62,902 nt of DNA from JAZDFC01 sp043808235 (lineage in GTDB: Bacteria; Bacteroidota; Ignavibacteria; Ignavibacteriales; Melioribacteraceae). A program made the translations under genes and the position numbers. Within the stretch, counting starts at the first letter, position 1; every line of letters starts with the position of its first letter. The notes below the pieces were generated by a model. That model did no database searches. It worked only from the letters and a program-made list of their open reading frames with translations, and was not told the origin of the DNA. The stretch lies in contig JAZDFC010000043.1 of the NCBI GenBank assembly GCA_043808235.1, positions 1 through 62,902 on the forward strand. Direction: 5' to 3'. Positions 42,482 to 52,241 of this stretch are shown in pieces.

Positions 42482-45400
42482 TTATTTAACGAGCAACATC
42501 TTCTTTACATCAACAAAGTTCGTACCGTCAATACCTTGAGCAGCAATTCTGTAAATATACATACCGCTCTTTAGATTGCTAGCATCGAAATTGACTGTGT
42601 AGTAACCAGCATTTTTAACTTGCGAGTTAACTAATGTCATAACTTCCTGTCCAAGTACATCAAATACCTTAACTGTTACTGTAGCTTCCGTTGGGAGAGC
42701 ATACTTAATAACGGTTGTCGGGTTGAATGGGTTAGGATAGTTCTGAGCCAAGTTAAATTCTGTTGGAACTAATTTACCATCTTGCAATCCAACTGTGCTA
42801 AGTGGAACTTCATTCGACATAGCTTTATTACCACCGTCATCAAGACCTTCAACAACGTAGTAATAAATATGTTCTGGTTCAATAGTAGGATCAATATAGG
42901 TAAAGGTGGATTTCGAGAATTCACCAATGAAGTTATCAGCAGTTGCCTGGGTTCCAGCAGAAAGTGAACGATAGAGTTTATAGGTTTCAATTTCGTCTGG
43001 AATATCAACTTGCCATAATAAGCTTGCGCCTGTTTGAACTATTGTTCCGTCCAAAGTAACTTCAGGAGCTAAGTTATCAAATGATACAGCAGATATTGGT
43101 TCACTGAAGAATGTATATCCGTCAAACATATGAGCTGATACTCTGAATTTAGCAAACGGTAAACCGTCTTTCAAAGTAGAAGCAATAAAGCTATATGTTT
43201 CAGGAACATCAATTAACAAACCGCTATAAACTTCTGCAACATTATCCCAAACGCCAGGATTAGTTACAACTTCTCTCCAAACAACATATTTTTCGATTCT
43301 TGCATCAACATAATAACCGGTCCACCATTGTGGAGCACATTTGGTATCAAAGTATGAAGGACACCATTCTAATCTTACTTGTAATCCCTGATCATTAGCA
43401 ACATCGTTAGCAGCAATAAATGCAGGAGCTACTTTTGTACCATGTAATTTCAGAGTATACCAACCACGAGCAGCTTTCCAGTTTGGTAAATCTTGTGAAG
43501 CGCCAACAAAGATGAAATATTCACCGCTATATGGCAATTCCCAAATGATTCTGTCATACATGAAACCATCGTTGAAAGCGAATTGTCCGCCTTGCAATGG
43601 ATCCCATAATACAACTAAGTTACCTGTTGCTGGATCACCATTATCATAACCCATAAGATAGAGTTCTAAGTCAACGTCAGAATTATCAACCCAAATATCA
43701 ACCCAATCGCCTTCTTCGCCTTCAAAGAAGAACCAATCTTCGTCATATACTGGGTAATTTAATCCACCTGGCTCTGGATGTAAGGATACGCATGTTGTGA
43801 TATAAGGAATTTCATCACAAGGATCGCTTGCATCATAACCAATAACCGCGTTACCATCAGGTGTTGCACCAGCACCACGAGCTAAAGCAGGTGTATCGTT
43901 GGTTGTATAAGTTAAGTTATCAGTACCTTCGTAGGTATCCCATCTTTCCCACAATAAGAAGTTATCAACAAATAATTTTCCTCTCCATGGGTTCGGGTTT
44001 GTATAATATTCAACTACAAAATAGAATGAATTTGTATAAATCCAGTTTGGAAGAGTAAACTGAGCTGATCTTACCCAACCATTTGTTCCAACAGTGTTAC
44101 CATCTGCATCAACATATGCATCTAAATTAGAAGTACCAGCTGTTGATTTATCATTACCGCTCTTCCACAACAAAGTTTTGTCTGATGAAGAAGCGCTATA
44201 AATATAAATTGCAAAATAATCTCTTACATAACCGTAGTTATCAAGATTATCCGGGCCACGATCATTGTTTGTTTCCCAACCTAAAGTTTTGAAATCAAAT
44301 GATGCACACCATCTGTGATATTCGTTTCTGATGATGTTTTGTGGACCTGGATCGAGGTAATTTTCTAACGATTCTAAAGAATAAATTGGACCCATTGCCC
44401 AATCTTTACGGAATGGGAAGTCCGGATGATACAAGCTATATTTGGTAGAAGCGCCACAAGATGGGTCATAACCATAAAGGTCATTTTCATATAAAGGCAT
44501 AGTAATCGGGCTGCTTGTGTTGCAATTAACATCCCAATCTCTTGCTTTGCTATCAAAATCAGTAAACGGATGAGCTAATGTACCATGATTGTAAAGATAT
44601 TCTGTTGAAGAAGGATCATAACCGCCAGGATTGAATACATCAGCAACAGTTAATGGCCACTGTAACCATTCGGTCATAGTTGTACCATTTAAATGACCGT
44701 TAGCTAATTTATGGCTACCACCTTGAATGATGTCACCACAACCGCCGGTATTAGCGCCAGTATTATCAAGGTAATCTGTATCTCCTTTACCTTCCCAATA
44801 ATTACCGCCGCCAATATAATATGATAATAATTCATCATCACATCTGCTGGTATAGTATGAATTCCAGTAGAAGTTATCTTCTTGGTAGTATAATGCTTGT
44901 GACAATCCCAATCTGATATCGCCACCATCGCAAACTAATTGCGGGAAACCATCTCTTAAAAGAGTAATTTCATCCATCCAGAAGCCACCAGGACGACCAT
45001 TGAAATAGCCGGATGTAGCAGGTGAGTTTCCAGCATCAGATACGAATAACCATCTGAATTTGAAGAATTGAGGATCGCCATAACCTTCAACATTTTTGAA
45101 ATAATCGATAACTTTATCATTAGCTTCAACTAAGAATGATAGGTCAACGGATGTTTCATTGTATTGCGGTCTTTTGATTTCCGGGAATACAGAAGGATCC
45201 CACATAGCTGTATTTTCGATATCAGCTAAGGTTTCGTTACCCCATGTATATTGATCGATGGGATATTTAGCATAAAGGTCTACACCGTATCTTTGTTGAA
45301 CTTCATCAAACAATTTGTCAACAAAGTACCAGTTATTATGGCCTTTATCATCAAGAATGTCTTCGCGTGGCGAAATTTGTAACCATACATAATCTACATC

Positions 45401-45979
45401 TGGTTCCAAAGCATACCATGAGAAGAAGTTAATACTTGCTTGATCCAAACCCGGTTGCAGGTTTAAAACTTCTTGTGTCTCAACATAAACGCCCCACCAG
45501 TCATCATAGCCTGGTTTATTGAATGAGGGCCAGTTACCGCCTAACCACCATGAGTACTTGTCATCATTATCGACAGGGTTATCATAGTTGTTAAAGGTGG
45601 TTGTGTCAGCTACGTCAAGATTCCTAAGTCTTTGATCATAGAGATTGATAAACTGAGTATTCCATGCGTGGTTGAAAACCCAACCACCAACTATAGTACC
45701 CAATTCACCAGCTGCTAAGTTAGGATCGCAATAGGCTGCGGCTGACCAGCAGTCAAAGTCTTCGTATAACCATACGCGATATGTTCCGCAAGCGTCACAT
45801 ACCGGAGGATATGAAACTGCCGGGAAGCAATCGTCGAATTGGACTTGAGCTGATCTTTCGGCATCCTTAGCTGCTTGCATCTTAGCATAAAAATCAGTTC
45901 CCGATAAAGCGGAACGATCTTGAGCTAGAATGTTAACAGCAAGAAAGCTCAAAAGGAATAATGTGAGTAATTTCTTCAT
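42482..45979 (-). CDS. Large secreted protein (1165 aa) with PPC-like and FN3-like domains and T9SS sorting domain
   Basis: The start is the ATG at 45979, directly after GGAGGTTAT; it gives a clear signal peptide MKKLLTLFLLSFLAVNILAQ, whereas the longer ORF lacks one. Residues about 20-760 are not assigned (rich in Trp, Tyr, Asp). Near 770-880 is a pre-peptidase C-terminal (PPC)-like beta domain (DEDWFFFEGEEGDWVDIWVD, then LPYSGEYFIFVG). Near 990-1080 an FN3-like domain follows (VTLDGTIVQTGASLLWQVDI, then YYYVVEGLDDGG). The last 90 residues are a T9SS sorting domain (AQNYPNPFNPTTVIKYALP and FVDVKKMLLVK). It is probably a surface or secreted protein; I see no clear catalytic motif. Confidence 0.85.
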   Translation of the reverse strand: MKKLLTLFLLSFLAVNILAQDRSALSGTDFYAKMQAAKDAERSAQVQFDDCFPAVSYPPVCDACGTYRVWLYEDFDCWSAAAYCDPNLAAGELGTIVGGWVFNHAWNTQFINLYDQRLRNLDVADTTTFNNYDNPVDNDDKYSWWLGGNWPSFNKPGYDDWWGVYVETQEVLNLQPGLDQASINFFSWYALEPDVDYVWLQISPREDILDDKGHNNWYFVDKLFDEVQQRYGVDLYAKYPIDQYTWGNETLADIENTAMWDPSVFPEIKRPQYNETSVDLSFLVEANDKVIDYFKNVEGYGDPQFFKFRWLFVSDAGNSPATSGYFNGRPGGFWMDEITLLRDGFPQLVCDGGDIRLGLSQALYYQEDNFYWNSYYTSRCDDELLSYYIGGGNYWEGKGDTDYLDNTGANTGGCGDIIQGGSHKLANGHLNGTTMTEWLQWPLTVADVFNPGGYDPSSTEYLYNHGTLAHPFTDFDSKARDWDVNCNTSSPITMPLYENDLYGYDPSCGASTKYSLYHPDFPFRKDWAMGPIYSLESLENYLDPGPQNIIRNEYHRWCASFDFKTLGWETNNDRGPDNLDNYGYVRDYFAIYIYSASSSDKTLLWKSGNDKSTAGTSNLDAYVDADGNTVGTNGWVRSAQFTLPNWIYTNSFYFVVEYYTNPNPWRGKLFVDNFLLWERWDTYEGTDNLTYTTNDTPALARGAGATPDGNAVIGYDASDPCDEIPYITTCVSLHPEPGGLNYPVYDEDWFFFEGEEGDWVDIWVDNSDVDLELYLMGYDNGDPATGNLVVLWDPLQGGQFAFNDGFMYDRIIWELPYSGEYFIFVGASQDLPNWKAARGWYTLKLHGTKVAPAFIAANDVANDQGLQVRLEWCPSYFDTKCAPQWWTGYYVDARIEKYVVWREVVTNPGVWDNVAEVYSGLLIDVPETYSFIASTLKDGLPFAKFRVSAHMFDGYTFFSEPISAVSFDNLAPEVTLDGTIVQTGASLLWQVDIPDEIETYKLYRSLSAGTQATADNFIGEFSKSTFTYIDPTIEPEHIYYYVVEGLDDGGNKAMSNEVPLSTVGLQDGKLVPTEFNLAQNYPNPFNPTTVIKYALPTEATVTVKVFDVLGQEVMTLVNSQVKNAGYYTVNFDASNLKSGMYIYRIAAQGIDGTNFVDVKKMLLVK

Positions 45980-46040
45980 ATAACCTCCTAATTGGTTTTT
46001 GATTGATTGATTGATTGTGTTCATATTCAAACTTCTTCTT

Positions 46041-46982
46041 TTAAATGACAGCAGCTTCAAGAATCTCAACACTAGATCTTGAAGCGTTTAATTTACTTTT
46101 TATTCCAAATGGAATTGTTAATTTCTCGTTTATATGTCCGTACATGAAATTAGAAATTATAGGAATTTTCATCTTTCCGAAATAATCTATGATAACCTCA
46201 TTGAGAGATAATGAATTTTTATTTTTATCCGGTTCGTTGCAATCCACAAATTCGCCAAGTATTACACCTCGCATATTCTTAAAATATTCTGCTAATCTTA
46301 ACTGATTAAGCATCCGATCAATTTTATACGGATTTTCATTAATTTCTTCAAGCAATAATATGAAGTTTTTTAATAAAGGTAAATACCCCGTACCAAATAA
46401 AGAAATTAATATTGATAAATTCCCGCCAACTAAAATTCCTTCGGATTGGCCTTTTTTTATGATGTTAAATTTTTCTCTGTTTGGATTGATGACCTTTCCA
46501 ATTTTTTTATTCGATGTAATGATTCTCCAAAAAAAGTCTTCTGCATTCGGGTGAAGCTCACAAATAAAATCTGTGGCTGCCATCGGACCAGAAAAAGTAA
46601 CTAATCCAACCTTACTTAAAAAAGCCATTTGCAAACTGGTGATGTCACTATATCCAACAAATATCTTTGGATTCTTCTTTATCATATCATAGTTAATTTT
46701 ATCTAAAAGTCGACCGGAACCATAACCACCTCTTAAACAAAAAATCGCCTTGATATTTTTATCAGAAAAAAAATCATGTAGATCTACGAGCCTTTGTTCA
46801 TCAGTACCAGCGAGGTAACCGTTCTTTTTATAAATATTCTTACCAAGTCTAACTTTGTAACCAAGACCTTCAAAATAATTATAACTTTTTTGAATTAGAG
46901 AATCATCTGTAACGGATGAGGCTGGAGCAATAATGCCTATTAAATCTCCGCGTGAAATTTTTTGGGGTTTAATTATCTTCAT
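46041..46982 (-). CDS. ldcA: LD-carboxypeptidase (S66 family)
   Basis: This 313-aa S66 peptidase acts on murein tetrapeptides in recycling (L,D-carboxypeptidase). Signatures are LIGIIAPASSV near the start, FCLRGGYGSGRLLD (Arg-Gly-Gly-Tyr-Gly, about residues 83-96), the nucleophile-containing FVGYSDITSLQMAF (Ser near 113), GGNLSIL, and LLLEEINENPYKIDRMLNQL with the Glu. The His near the C-terminus is in FMYGHINEKLTIPFG. I prefer the ATG at 46982 to a TTG at 46991. Confidence 0.92.
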   Translation of the reverse strand: MKIIKPQKISRGDLIGIIAPASSVTDDSLIQKSYNYFEGLGYKVRLGKNIYKKNGYLAGTDEQRLVDLHDFFSDKNIKAIFCLRGGYGSGRLLDKINYDMIKKNPKIFVGYSDITSLQMAFLSKVGLVTFSGPMAATDFICELHPNAEDFFWRIITSNKKIGKVINPNREKFNIIKKGQSEGILVGGNLSILISLFGTGYLPLLKNFILLLEEINENPYKIDRMLNQLRLAEYFKNMRGVILGEFVDCNEPDKNKNSLSLNEVIIDYFGKMKIPIISNFMYGHINEKLTIPFGIKSKLNASRSSVEILEAAVI

Positions 46983-47519
46983 ATAAATCAATCATATAAC
47001 GAAAACCATAACTAAATAAAAATACTTATTTATCGCGAATTATCGAAATAAAAAAAACACGTTTCGATTTAATTGTCATTCGGCTCACTTCTTCAGTATG
47101 TGAAAGAACACTGCTCTTAAAATTTAAAGTATTACGATATTTGCTTATTCTTTCTTCAAATATACGTTTTTTTCAAATAATATCAATAAAAAAATCACAT
47201 TATTTTTATAGCTAATATCCCTCTACTGGAAAGAAAATATCTGAAGTTCCTATCCTATATTTAACTACTTCTTGAACAATTCCAACCTTTAAACGACAAT
47301 TCCTGATTCATTCACTATTTCCTTAAAAGTCCATCAGATAATTCCAAATTCCTACGGTAGATTTTTATTTTCATAACTGATGAGAGATAATTCAGCATTT
47401 ACTTTGTAGTGTGTCTATTCTTTGGCTCAAAAGTTCGAATATGTTTGGGCCACAGCAAAGTTATAAATTCACAAATTATTACTATTTTTGTCGGTATTAA
47501 AATGGAAAATGGAGATTAA
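46983..47519. other. Intergenic region upstream of bshC
   Basis: These 537 AT-rich bases separate divergent ldcA and bshC. I found no ORF, hairpin or repeat of note, only the candidate bshC promoter at 47483-47490. Confidence 0.4.
47483..47490 (+). promoter_or_regulatory. Candidate -7 element (TATTTTTG) for bshC
   Basis: TATTTTTG fits TAnnTTTG and lies 29 bases before the bshC ATG, leaving room for the GGAG ribosome site (47511-47514). No TTTG at the expected -33 position. Confidence 0.45.
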
Positions 47520-49145
47520 ATGTATATTAGTTATTCAGACCTCCCGGATTTTCAAAATCTATTTCTTGACTATGTGTATGAATTCGAAAATGTCGGAAGA
47601 TTTTTTAAGAAAAATTTCAGGAATGTAAAAGAATATCGTGAGTTATTTGAAAATCTTTCTGAAAAGCCTAGAATTTCACGTGAACAAATTATACAAATAA
47701 TCCGTAACCAGTATGGAGAGGATAAGCCCTCAAGTCAAACCCAGATAAATATCAAATTGCTTTCTCAGAACAAGACTTTTACGGTTGTAACCGGCCAGCA
47801 GCTTGGATTGTTCGGTGGTCCTTTATATACTTTCTATAAAATTATTACCGCTATTAAACTCTGTCAAGATTTAAAATCCAAATTCGATAGTTATAATTTC
47901 GTACCGGTATTTTGGCTCGAAGGTGATGATCACGACTTTGACGAAGTTCGTTACGTTTCATTAATGAATTCGGAAAACCAAATCGAACCTTTGTATTACA
48001 ATGATGGTCAACCTGATGAAACAAATAGAGGTAAGGTAAGCAATATTAAATTCAATGAGGATATAGCAAAATTACTCGAAAGCCTTTCCGCTAACTTACG
48101 GGATACTGAATTCAAACAGCCTCTCTTTGATTTGATTTCAAAATGCTATTCTGAAGGTACAACCTTTATTGCGGCATTTCGAAAACTTCTGTTTGAAATT
48201 TTCGATGAATACGGTTTGATTATTTTTGATCCGACAGATCCGGAAATTAAAAAACTATTATTCCCTATTTTCGAAAACGAGTTGCTTAATTATAGAGAGC
48301 ACTCAACATTCGTATTGCAACAGAGCGCCGAACTTGAAGAACTATATCATGCACAGGTCAAAGTAAAACCAATCAATTTATTTTTAGAAGAGGATGATGG
48401 AAGATTTCTTATTGAGCCTGCAGAAGGATTGTTCAAATTAAAAGGCAAGAGAAAGAAATATACTTTGGAAGAATTACAACAAATTTTGATTTCGGCCCCG
48501 GAGAGATTTTCTCCGAATGTACTTCTTCGTCCCATTTGTCAGGATTATCTTCTCCCCACTGCATTTTATGTCGGTGGTCCAAGTGAAGTTAGTTACTTCG
48601 CTCAGGTAATTCCGCTATATGAAATTTTTGATATAGAACAACCATATATTTATCCCCGTTCTTCGATCACAATAATTGAGAAACAAATTCAGAAAATACT
48701 TGAGAAGTATGAAATTACTCTTAACGATCTTTTCTTGGATGAAAATATGTTGAATACGCGGATTGTTAAATCCATTGCAGATTTTGATCTTGAATCAGCT
48801 TTCGCCGGGAGTAAACAGACAATCGACTTGAGTTTGGATAGATTAAAAGAAAATTTATTTGCTGTGGATGCTACTATGACTGAGCTTACGGAAAAGACAA
48901 GAGAAAAGATTCAACAATTAATAGAAGGATTAAAAACAAAAGCCACTTCAAGTCAAGTACAAAAGCATGATACAGCGTTGCGACAAATAAGTAAAGCGAG
49001 AAATACCCTCGTTCCAAATGGAGTGTTGCAGGAAAGAGTTCTGAATTTTTCTTACTTCGCAAATAAATACGGACTTGACATAATTAAGTGGCTAATGAAC
49101 GAAATTACCATCGGGAAATTCGAACATCAAATTATCGAGTTGTAA
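47520..49145 (+). CDS. bshC: Bacillithiol biosynthesis cysteine-adding enzyme BshC
   Basis: This 541-aa enzyme (putative cysteine ligase) completes bacillithiol, the low-molecular-weight thiol of Firmicutes and Bacteroidota. The family landmarks are VVTGQQLGLFGGPLYTFYKIITAI (about residues 90-113), FVPVFWLEGDDHDFDEV (about 129-145), NVLLRPICQDYLLPTAFYVGGPSEVSYFAQ (about 335-365) and a coiled-coil C-terminus. Length is typical. bshA and bshB are not in the window. It stands alone, convergent with aroA. Confidence 0.96.
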   Translation: MYISYSDLPDFQNLFLDYVYEFENVGRFFKKNFRNVKEYRELFENLSEKPRISREQIIQIIRNQYGEDKPSSQTQINIKLLSQNKTFTVVTGQQLGLFGGPLYTFYKIITAIKLCQDLKSKFDSYNFVPVFWLEGDDHDFDEVRYVSLMNSENQIEPLYYNDGQPDETNRGKVSNIKFNEDIAKLLESLSANLRDTEFKQPLFDLISKCYSEGTTFIAAFRKLLFEIFDEYGLIIFDPTDPEIKKLLFPIFENELLNYREHSTFVLQQSAELEELYHAQVKVKPINLFLEEDDGRFLIEPAEGLFKLKGKRKKYTLEELQQILISAPERFSPNVLLRPICQDYLLPTAFYVGGPSEVSYFAQVIPLYEIFDIEQPYIYPRSSITIIEKQIQKILEKYEITLNDLFLDENMLNTRIVKSIADFDLESAFAGSKQTIDLSLDRLKENLFAVDATMTELTEKTREKIQQLIEGLKTKATSSQVQKHDTALRQISKARNTLVPNGVLQERVLNFSYFANKYGLDIIKWLMNEITIGKFEHQIIEL

Positions 49146-49146
49146 G

Positions 49147-49261
49147 TCGAAGCGATGTGCCCGGAAAATCTTTCAACAGAGAGCTTCGACGAAGTACTGT
49201 TTTTTTGCGATTATAAAAATTTCGAAGCTCTTTGCCAATAATTCTGCATGTATCGCTTCGA
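49147..49261. repeat. Nested inverted repeats between convergent bshC and aroA
   Basis: The outer arms TCGAAGCGAT (49147-49156) and ATCGCTTCGA (49252-49261) and the inner arms AGAGCTTCGA (49080+100 to 49189) and TCGAAGCTCT (49222-49231) nest inside one another. The element fills the gap between the two stop codons, so it may fold as a bidirectional terminator or cruciform; there is no long T run after the outer stem. The inner left arm is at 49180-49189. Confidence 0.6.
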
Positions 49262-49262
49262 G

Positions 49263-50540
49263 TTACAAAAGCGAATTAACTTGATTTAAAAACTGCGGAT
49301 TCGAAATATTAATGCATTCAAAATCATTTACCTTGCCGCCATCATCAAGCAACATTGATAATACTGCAAATGCCATCGAAATTCTATGATCGCCAAAACT
49401 TTCAAATACAACGTCTCTGTTTTTAATTTCACCGGATAAGCGAAAACCATCTTCCCATTCTTCAACATCAACTCCGAGTAATCTGAAGTTATGACAAATA
49501 GCTGCAATTCTATCTGTTTCTTTCACGCGCAATTCTTTTGCATTACGGATTTCATAATTTCCTTCGGCTGTAAATCCTGCAATTGAGAGAATCGGAATCT
49601 CATCAACGATAACCGGAATAATCTTTTCATCAATACATATGTTATGCAGTTTACTATTGAAGATAATTATATCCCCGACTTCTTCGCCGGACATGCTTCG
49701 AAGATTCTCTAGTTCAATCCGCGCGCCCATCGATTGCAACACATCGATTATCCCGCTTCTCGTTTTATTCAGCAGAACATTTTTTATTCTTACTTCAGCA
49801 TTTGCTGCGAGACATGCGAACACTATAAAGAAAGCTGCGGTCGAAATATCCGACGGCACAAAGTATTCATTCGGCTGTGGATAATTTTTCTTTGACACAT
49901 ATATTGTTCTTTCATCGCCAGAACTTACAACATCAAGTCCCAATAAATTTTCCGTATGATTGCGAGTGATATATGGCTCGACTACTTGTGTTTTTTCGTC
50001 GAGATGAAGTCCTGCAATTAAGATACAGCTTTTTACCTGAGCGCTCGCAACCGGAAGTCTATAATTAATAGGTATCAAATTTTTCACCGGGGATATTTTT
50101 AGCGGAAGAGTATCCCTTTCCGTTCCAACAATTGAAGCGCCCATTAATCTCAACGGTTCCATCACTCTTTTCATCGGTCGTTGTGATAACGATTCATCGC
50201 CGATAAGTGTAGTTTCAAAATCTTGTGCAGCCAGAAATCCGCAAATTAATCTTGATGTTGTTCCGGAGTTGCCTGCATCTAAAAATTTTTTTGGCTTATC
50301 AAATTCTTTGAATCCCATTCCCTTGATAATCAATTCATCCGATTTTTCTTCAACTTCGCTGCCCATGCTTCGAAAACAATTAATTGTTGATTGAATATCC
50401 GCCGAATTTAAAAAATGATGGACTCTCGACTCACCTTTTGCCATGCACGAAAACATTACCGAGCGGTGCGAAATAGATTTGTCGCCGGGTATTGCGAGAA
50501 CACCTTTCAATTTAGAAACGTGATTAAACTCTTTTATCAT
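49263..50540 (-). CDS. aroA: 3-phosphoshikimate 1-carboxyvinyltransferase (EPSP synthase)
   Basis: This 425-aa enzyme catalyses the sixth shikimate step. Signatures are IPGDKSISHRSVMFSC (Lys/Ser, residues about 17-32), LDAGNSGTTSRLICGFLA (about 84-101), SQRPMKRVMEPL, the catalytic Asp and Glu in PVIVDEIPILSIAG (about 310) and KELRVKETDRIAAI (about 335). The start is the ATG that overlaps the trmH stop (ATGA at 50540-50537). It supplies chorismate for the trp operon but is not under the same leader. Confidence 0.96.
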   Translation of the reverse strand: MIKEFNHVSKLKGVLAIPGDKSISHRSVMFSCMAKGESRVHHFLNSADIQSTINCFRSMGSEVEEKSDELIIKGMGFKEFDKPKKFLDAGNSGTTSRLICGFLAAQDFETTLIGDESLSQRPMKRVMEPLRLMGASIVGTERDTLPLKISPVKNLIPINYRLPVASAQVKSCILIAGLHLDEKTQVVEPYITRNHTENLLGLDVVSSGDERTIYVSKKNYPQPNEYFVPSDISTAAFFIVFACLAANAEVRIKNVLLNKTRSGIIDVLQSMGARIELENLRSMSGEEVGDIIIFNSKLHNICIDEKIIPVIVDEIPILSIAGFTAEGNYEIRNAKELRVKETDRIAAICHNFRLLGVDVEEWEDGFRLSGEIKNRDVVFESFGDHRISMAFAVLSMLLDDGGKVNDFECINISNPQFLNQVNSLL

Positions 50541-51127
50541 TTTGCGCACCATTCATCCAATTTCTTTGAAAACACTTCTTCCGGAATATCCGGCGATTCG
50601 TACATCCCTTTAATAAATCTTTGTCGGTAGGCTTCGTACAAAGTTACCGCTGTTGCAACGGACACATTCAAACTTTGGATCATACCATTCATAGGTATAT
50701 AAAAAACTTCATCCGCTAATTCTTCCGATTCTTTGGAAACACCACGATGCTCATTGCCGAAAACGAGAGCCACTTTTTGGGTGAGATCAATATCGTATAA
50801 ATTCATTGCTTGGTCCGAGAGAAGGCTTGCATAAATTTTAAATCCATTCTCTCTAAGTTTCTCGAAACACTTTGTTGTATCCTTGTGTTTCTCCCTCTCA
50901 ACCCATTTATGTCCTGATGCCGAACTGATACGATGAACGCCGGGAAATTTCTCAATCGTATAAAGAAGATGCACAAGTGGAACACCCGCAGCATCACATG
51001 TTCTAAAAATTGCGCTCACATTGTGCGGATCGTGAATATTCTCGAGCACAACAGTTAGCGCATGCTGACGCCGTATCAATGTTTCTTCCAATCTTTTTAA
51101 TCTTCGCTCTGTTTTAAATTGTCTCAC
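50537..51127 (-). CDS. trmH: SpoU/TrmH family tRNA (Gm18) 2'-O-methyltransferase
   Basis: This 196-aa SPOUT methyltransferase has motif 1 VVLENIHDPHNVSAIFRTCDA (Asn and Arg, about residues 26-46), motif 2 VALVFGNEHRGVSKES (about 123-138) and motif 3 IPMNGMIQSLNVSVATAVTLYEA (about 146-168), all intact. The N-terminal stretch RRLKRLEETLIRRQ and the DPHN..A..R..DA form are closest to tRNA Gm18 TrmH. It overlaps aroA by 4 bases and starts 2 bases after the HicB-like gene. Confidence 0.93.
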   Translation of the reverse strand: MRQFKTERRLKRLEETLIRRQHALTVVLENIHDPHNVSAIFRTCDAAGVPLVHLLYTIEKFPGVHRISSASGHKWVEREKHKDTTKCFEKLRENGFKIYASLLSDQAMNLYDIDLTQKVALVFGNEHRGVSKESEELADEVFYIPMNGMIQSLNVSVATAVTLYEAYRQRFIKGMYESPDIPEEVFSKKLDEWCAK

Positions 51128-51129
51128 GA

Positions 51130-51357
51130 TCAGTTCTTTTTAAAAATTAATTTATACACTGTTGTGTTTTGATGTTTTCTTGCCCTATCAATTTCAATTT
51201 TTAATTTTGGATCAAGTTTAAGATAGAATTGCAAAAGCTCAACGGATTTTTCAATCACTTCATCTTCGCCGTGCGCCCAGCTATCGCAACCTTTGATTGA
51301 AGGAATTTCAGCATTGTAACCATCATCGGTAAAAGTAACGAGAAGATCGAGTACCAT
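51130..51357 (-). CDS. HicB-like (UPF0150) small protein
   Basis: This 75-aa protein resembles the N-terminal domain of HicB antitoxins: FTDDGYNAEIPSIKGCDSWAHGEDEVIEKSVELLQFYL, the partial RNase-H-like fold. There is no HicA toxin next to it and no DNA-binding C-terminal domain. Its ATG overlaps the deoC stop (TAATG). It is therefore more likely a solitary HicB-like protein in a housekeeping operon than part of an active toxin-antitoxin pair. Confidence 0.8.
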   Translation of the reverse strand: MVLDLLVTFTDDGYNAEIPSIKGCDSWAHGEDEVIEKSVELLQFYLKLDPKLKIEIDRARKHQNTTVYKLIFKKN

Positions 51358-52226
51358 TAATATCCTTCGGAGTGGGCTTTGTCCCCGGTAACAATTTTAA
51401 CGCTCGCGCTCGCGCCAATTCTGTCGGCTCCGCTCGCAATCATAGCCTCGGCATCTTCGTGGGTTTTAACTCCGCCGGATGCTTTTACACCAACCGAACT
51501 ACCGACAACATATTTCATCAACGCTACATCGGCAGCAGTAGCACCGCCTTTGCTGAACCCGGTGGATGTTTTCACAAAATCCGCTTTCGCTTCTTTGCTG
51601 ATCAAACATGCTTTCACTTTTTCTTCGTCGGATAATAATGCAGTTTCGATAATCACTTTGCAGACTAACCTATTTTTTTTTGCAGCAAGTACAACTTGAT
51701 TGATATCTTCAAAAACATATTTGTAATCGCCCGATTTCAGCTTCCCGATGTTCATCACCATATCTATTTCCTGCGCGCCATTCTTAATTGCCGTTTCAGC
51801 TTCGAAGCGTTTTGTTTCTGTTGTACCGGCTCCGAGCGGGAATCCGATAACAGTACAGACTTTCACGATAGAGCCTTTCAAAATATCGCTGCATAAAGAA
51901 ACATAGCAAGGATTAATACAAACAGATGCAAACTGATACTCCAATGCTTCGGCGCATAAATTTTTAATCTCATCGGGAGTAGCTTCCGGTTTTAATAAAG
52001 TATGATCTATCATGCGCGCTATATTAATATCAACCAATTCCCTGCCCACACCAATTCCAGCGGCGATTCTATCAGCGCCGTTATTAATAATCTTTTTTAC
52101 AACCGTCGGTTGATCTACGACGTTTCTTTCCCAGCCTTTGCAAGTTTCGGTCTCTGAATAAAATTCCCGCAAAGCTTTCTCGGTAAATACTTGCGAAACT
52201 ACTTTATCAATCAAGGATGAGTTCAT
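51357..52226 (-). CDS. deoC: Deoxyribose-phosphate aldolase
   Basis: This 289-aa class I aldolase cleaves 2-deoxyribose-5-phosphate. The DERA core includes MIDHTLLKPEATPDEI (about residues 71-86), VCTVIGFPLGAGTTETK, QEIDMVMNIGKLKSGD (catalytic Asp), the intermediate Lys region VCKVIIETALL (near 190), and the Schiff-base Lys in ADFVKTSTGFSKGGAT (near 217), with GVKASGGVKT behind it. It carries about 65 extra N-terminal residues compared with short DeoC. It lies 15 bases after folD in the operon. Confidence 0.95.
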   Translation of the reverse strand: MNSSLIDKVVSQVFTEKALREFYSETETCKGWERNVVDQPTVVKKIINNGADRIAAGIGVGRELVDINIARMIDHTLLKPEATPDEIKNLCAEALEYQFASVCINPCYVSLCSDILKGSIVKVCTVIGFPLGAGTTETKRFEAETAIKNGAQEIDMVMNIGKLKSGDYKYVFEDINQVVLAAKKNRLVCKVIIETALLSDEEKVKACLISKEAKADFVKTSTGFSKGGATAADVALMKYVVGSSVGVKASGGVKTHEDAEAMIASGADRIGASASVKIVTGDKAHSEGY

Positions 52227-52241
52227 ATTTATTTTCTCTGA

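Noticed and set aside
45980..46072. N-terminal extension of the 1165-aa T9SS protein
   Set aside because: It would hide the signal peptide and overlap ldcA; a strong GGAGG site directly precedes the ATG at 45979.
51130..51357. HicAB toxin-antitoxin system
   Set aside because: Only a HicB-like domain is present; no HicA gene exists on either side.
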